From the NCBI GenBank assembly GCA_027605045.1, contig JAQFWX010000009.1, positions 62,001-126,000 on the forward strand: a stretch of DNA of 64,000 bases, in the 5' to 3' direction. Source of the DNA: Phallus indusiatus. Its lineage: Eukaryota; Basidiomycota; Agaricomycetes; Phallales; Phallaceae. Within the stretch, counting starts at the first letter, position 1. Each line of letters begins with the position of its first letter. Below, one piece after another: positions 62,167-64,000 of this stretch. Both the position numbers and the translations under genes were made by a program. The notes under the pieces are model-generated. The model ran no database searches. It was not told the DNA's origin and saw nothing but the letters and a program-made list of their open reading frames with translations.

Positions 62167-64000
62167 ATGAAAAACGGGAAGCGTCGAGGTGCAACCAAGG
62201 TATCTTTTGATCAAGTTATCAGGTATTCAAATATCTAATCGTCAATTTAGGTCCCCAATGTTATACTGAGACCCGCCCCGTCAACCACACACCCCAAAGA
62301 GCCAGTCGCGAGCACATCTAATACAGAGGAAGATGAAGGCAATAACAACGTCGGAGAGTTATATTTCCGTGAAGGATCATTGCCGCTGCATGGGGTGGTT
62401 TTATGTGCAACCGGAAGACTAGACAAAGTGATCCATATGTTCATTATCACTTGCGTTAGTCCCTGGATGCTTATATTGTCTAGGTTACACTGTTTGCCTA
62501 TGCTCAACAACTAGGCGCGACTCGTTCAAACGATTTCACCGACAAAGTCACTCATCTTATAGCGGATGCCCCTGGAAGTTCGAAATACCAGGTAAATATC
62601 CTCACGCGGTATATGATTATATTGATTGACTCTCGCCTATAGTGTGCTGTTCAACGTAACTTACCGATCTTGTGTGGAAGCTGGATTGAGGCAATTTACA
62701 ATGCATGGCTAAGAGGAGAAACGATTGATTTAAAACAGGTTTATTTCTCATCTTGCTCGACTCTGTTTCATAAACACTGAAATGACAAAAAGTATATCGC
62801 TGAGCACAGGCTTCCTATATTCAGCGGCGTGCGGTTGTGCATAACTGGAATGCAGGACGTTGAAACCAGAGAACGTATTGCCACGATCATAGAGGAGCAA
62901 GGAGGAGTCTATTCTAAATCGCTTGGCCCTTTGAGCACTCATCTATTGTGCTCAGATACCGTGTCAGACAAAGTCGCTTGGGCGAAGCGAATCAATCAAG
63001 AACGAGGAATGAGGAAAATAAATATCATCTGGGAAGAATGGTTTTGGGATTGTTTGGAGTTTGGGGGCAAGTTCATATCTTATTGAACCTTTTGGCGTGC
63101 CTGACGTGATAACAGGAAGGTGGGATGAAGAACCATACTTCATTGATATGCCTCGTCCTACCAGAAAGCTGGTAGAAACGGAATGTAGGTAATTTGCTTG
63201 AATGTATTGTGTATCTAAACTCAGTTTCATTAGCCCGGAAGTTGAACAAACAAGTGACAATATTGCCATCAGACTCCCAAGTAAACTCGTTACCTAGACC
63301 TCCTCCATCATATCTACCAGGGGAGGATGATGCACCCGAACTCGGTCAAACTCAGAAACAAAAGGGTATAGGCCTCCGTATCCTTCGAAATATCATACAC
63401 ACACGAAATTTCTCCCAAAACGAGAAGGAAGACCCTCAAATCGAACCTGCTTCTGTGCCGGCTATATCAGTAGACGCCTCAAAGCCAACTGAAACAAATA
63501 CAGGCGTATCTTCTAATTTGCAGCAAGGAAGAAATTCTGTTCTAGAACGTCTCTCAGATTCTCGAAAAGATTCTTTATTTGCCGCTGCTTCTCCATCACA
63601 GGCTATTCCTCTTTCCTTGCGATGTGCTTCTGACACAGACACAGCTGCATCGGCCACTAGGTCTATCTCGAAGCAGTCCTTATCCGATATCACCCTTAAC
63701 AATATCTTTGCTGGCTACAGCTTTCGTGCCCTTGGAGAAGCGAAAGAAGGGGCTATGTTACGTGATGCCATAAATAGACATGGCGGGCGATGGCTGAGTG
63801 ACGATGATGCCTATATTGACCCCGATTTCTTTCTTGTGAGACTGGTTGGGTAGGTTGTACCATTCTTTTTATAACGTTCTATTTTGACGGGACCAGAGGA
63901 AATACTTTTTGGAATGATGTTAGTCCCGCGCATCGCTCGAAGTTTAGGACTGAATGTTGGGTGGAGAGATCAATTTTCGAAGAAAGAATGTGCGCAGTCG
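62167..64000 (+). CDS. DPB11/Rad4 (TopBP1)-type multi-BRCT protein, 5' part
   Basis: Scaffold for DNA replication initiation and checkpoint signalling; BRCT pairs bind phosphorylated Sld3, Sld2 and Ddc1. The ATG at 62167 gives the basic leader MKNGKRRGATK, an intron and an acidic linker. BRCT1: LHGVVLCATGRLDK, VTLFAYAQQLGATRSNDFTD, VTHLIADAPGSSKYQ, LCGSWIEAIYNAWLRG. BRCT2: FSGVRLCITGMQDVETRERI, IIEEQGGVYSKSLGPLSTHL, INIIWEEWFWDCLEFGGRWD. A disordered linker follows, then BRCT3 begins: NIFAGYSFRAL, LRDAINRHGGRWLSDDDAYI, FFLVRLVG. An intron and a further exon run off the window end. The BRCT1-2, linker, BRCT3 order fits Dpb11/Rad4. Confidence 0.92.

Overview
The window is a piece of a filamentous basidiomycete nuclear genome, most likely Agaricomycotina. 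Coding regions are broken by many short introns of about 45-70 bp with GT..AG ends, the coding DNA is moderately AT-rich, and the gene families (MALSK-type glutamate decarboxylase, palA/RIM20, pepsin-like secreted proteases, THI4, a serine/proline-tailed arrestin) have a typical mushroom-fungus form. No rRNA, tRNA, CRISPR or intact transposon was recognised. All gene models were read by eye: intron ends were placed by frame, phase and family similarity, not by transcript data.

Layout. 1-8 kb: the 5' part of a Mad3/Bub1-type spindle checkpoint gene (-), glutamate decarboxylase (+) and a Bro1-domain palA/RIM20 protein of the pH-signalling pathway (+). 8-13.5 kb: a DM9/DUF3421 protein (+), a tiny three-exon candidate secreted peptide (+), a gene-poor stretch and a secreted aspartic protease (+). 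14-41 kb: four forkhead-related genes, here called FKH-A (+), FKH-B (-), FKH-C (+) and FKH-D (-). They are interspersed with an ECM11-like coiled-coil gene (-), a small hypothetical gene (+), the very-long-chain enoyl-CoA reductase TSC13 (-) and a TPR protein (-), and are separated by unusually long gene-poor stretches. 42-50 kb: an FAD-dependent aromatic-type monooxygenase (-), a putative GPI-anchored surface protein (-), the thiamine thiazole synthase THI4 (-) and a pepsin-like protein that has lost its second catalytic Asp (+). 50-64 kb: an arrestin-domain protein (+), an MFS transporter (-), the mitochondrial chaperone TIM13 (+), a small basidiomycete hypothetical (+), GET4 (-) and the 5' part of a DPB11/Rad4-type multi-BRCT gene (+).

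The most interesting feature is the forkhead set. FKH-D has a canonical recognition helix. FKH-B and FKH-C are close relatives of each other with an altered recognition helix, and FKH-A is more eroded still. All four share a conserved box just upstream of the DNA-binding domain (consensus around PNxxYYPxxxHQ), and all four share two introns at the same place in the same phase (phase 1 after the box, phase 0 inside the domain just after the invariant Trp). I infer a local family that arose by duplication and diverged in its DNA-contact residues.

The other genes are mostly housekeeping and do not form an obvious biosynthetic cluster. Several share divergent promoters (THI4/pseudoprotease, MFS/TIM13, GET4/DPB11).
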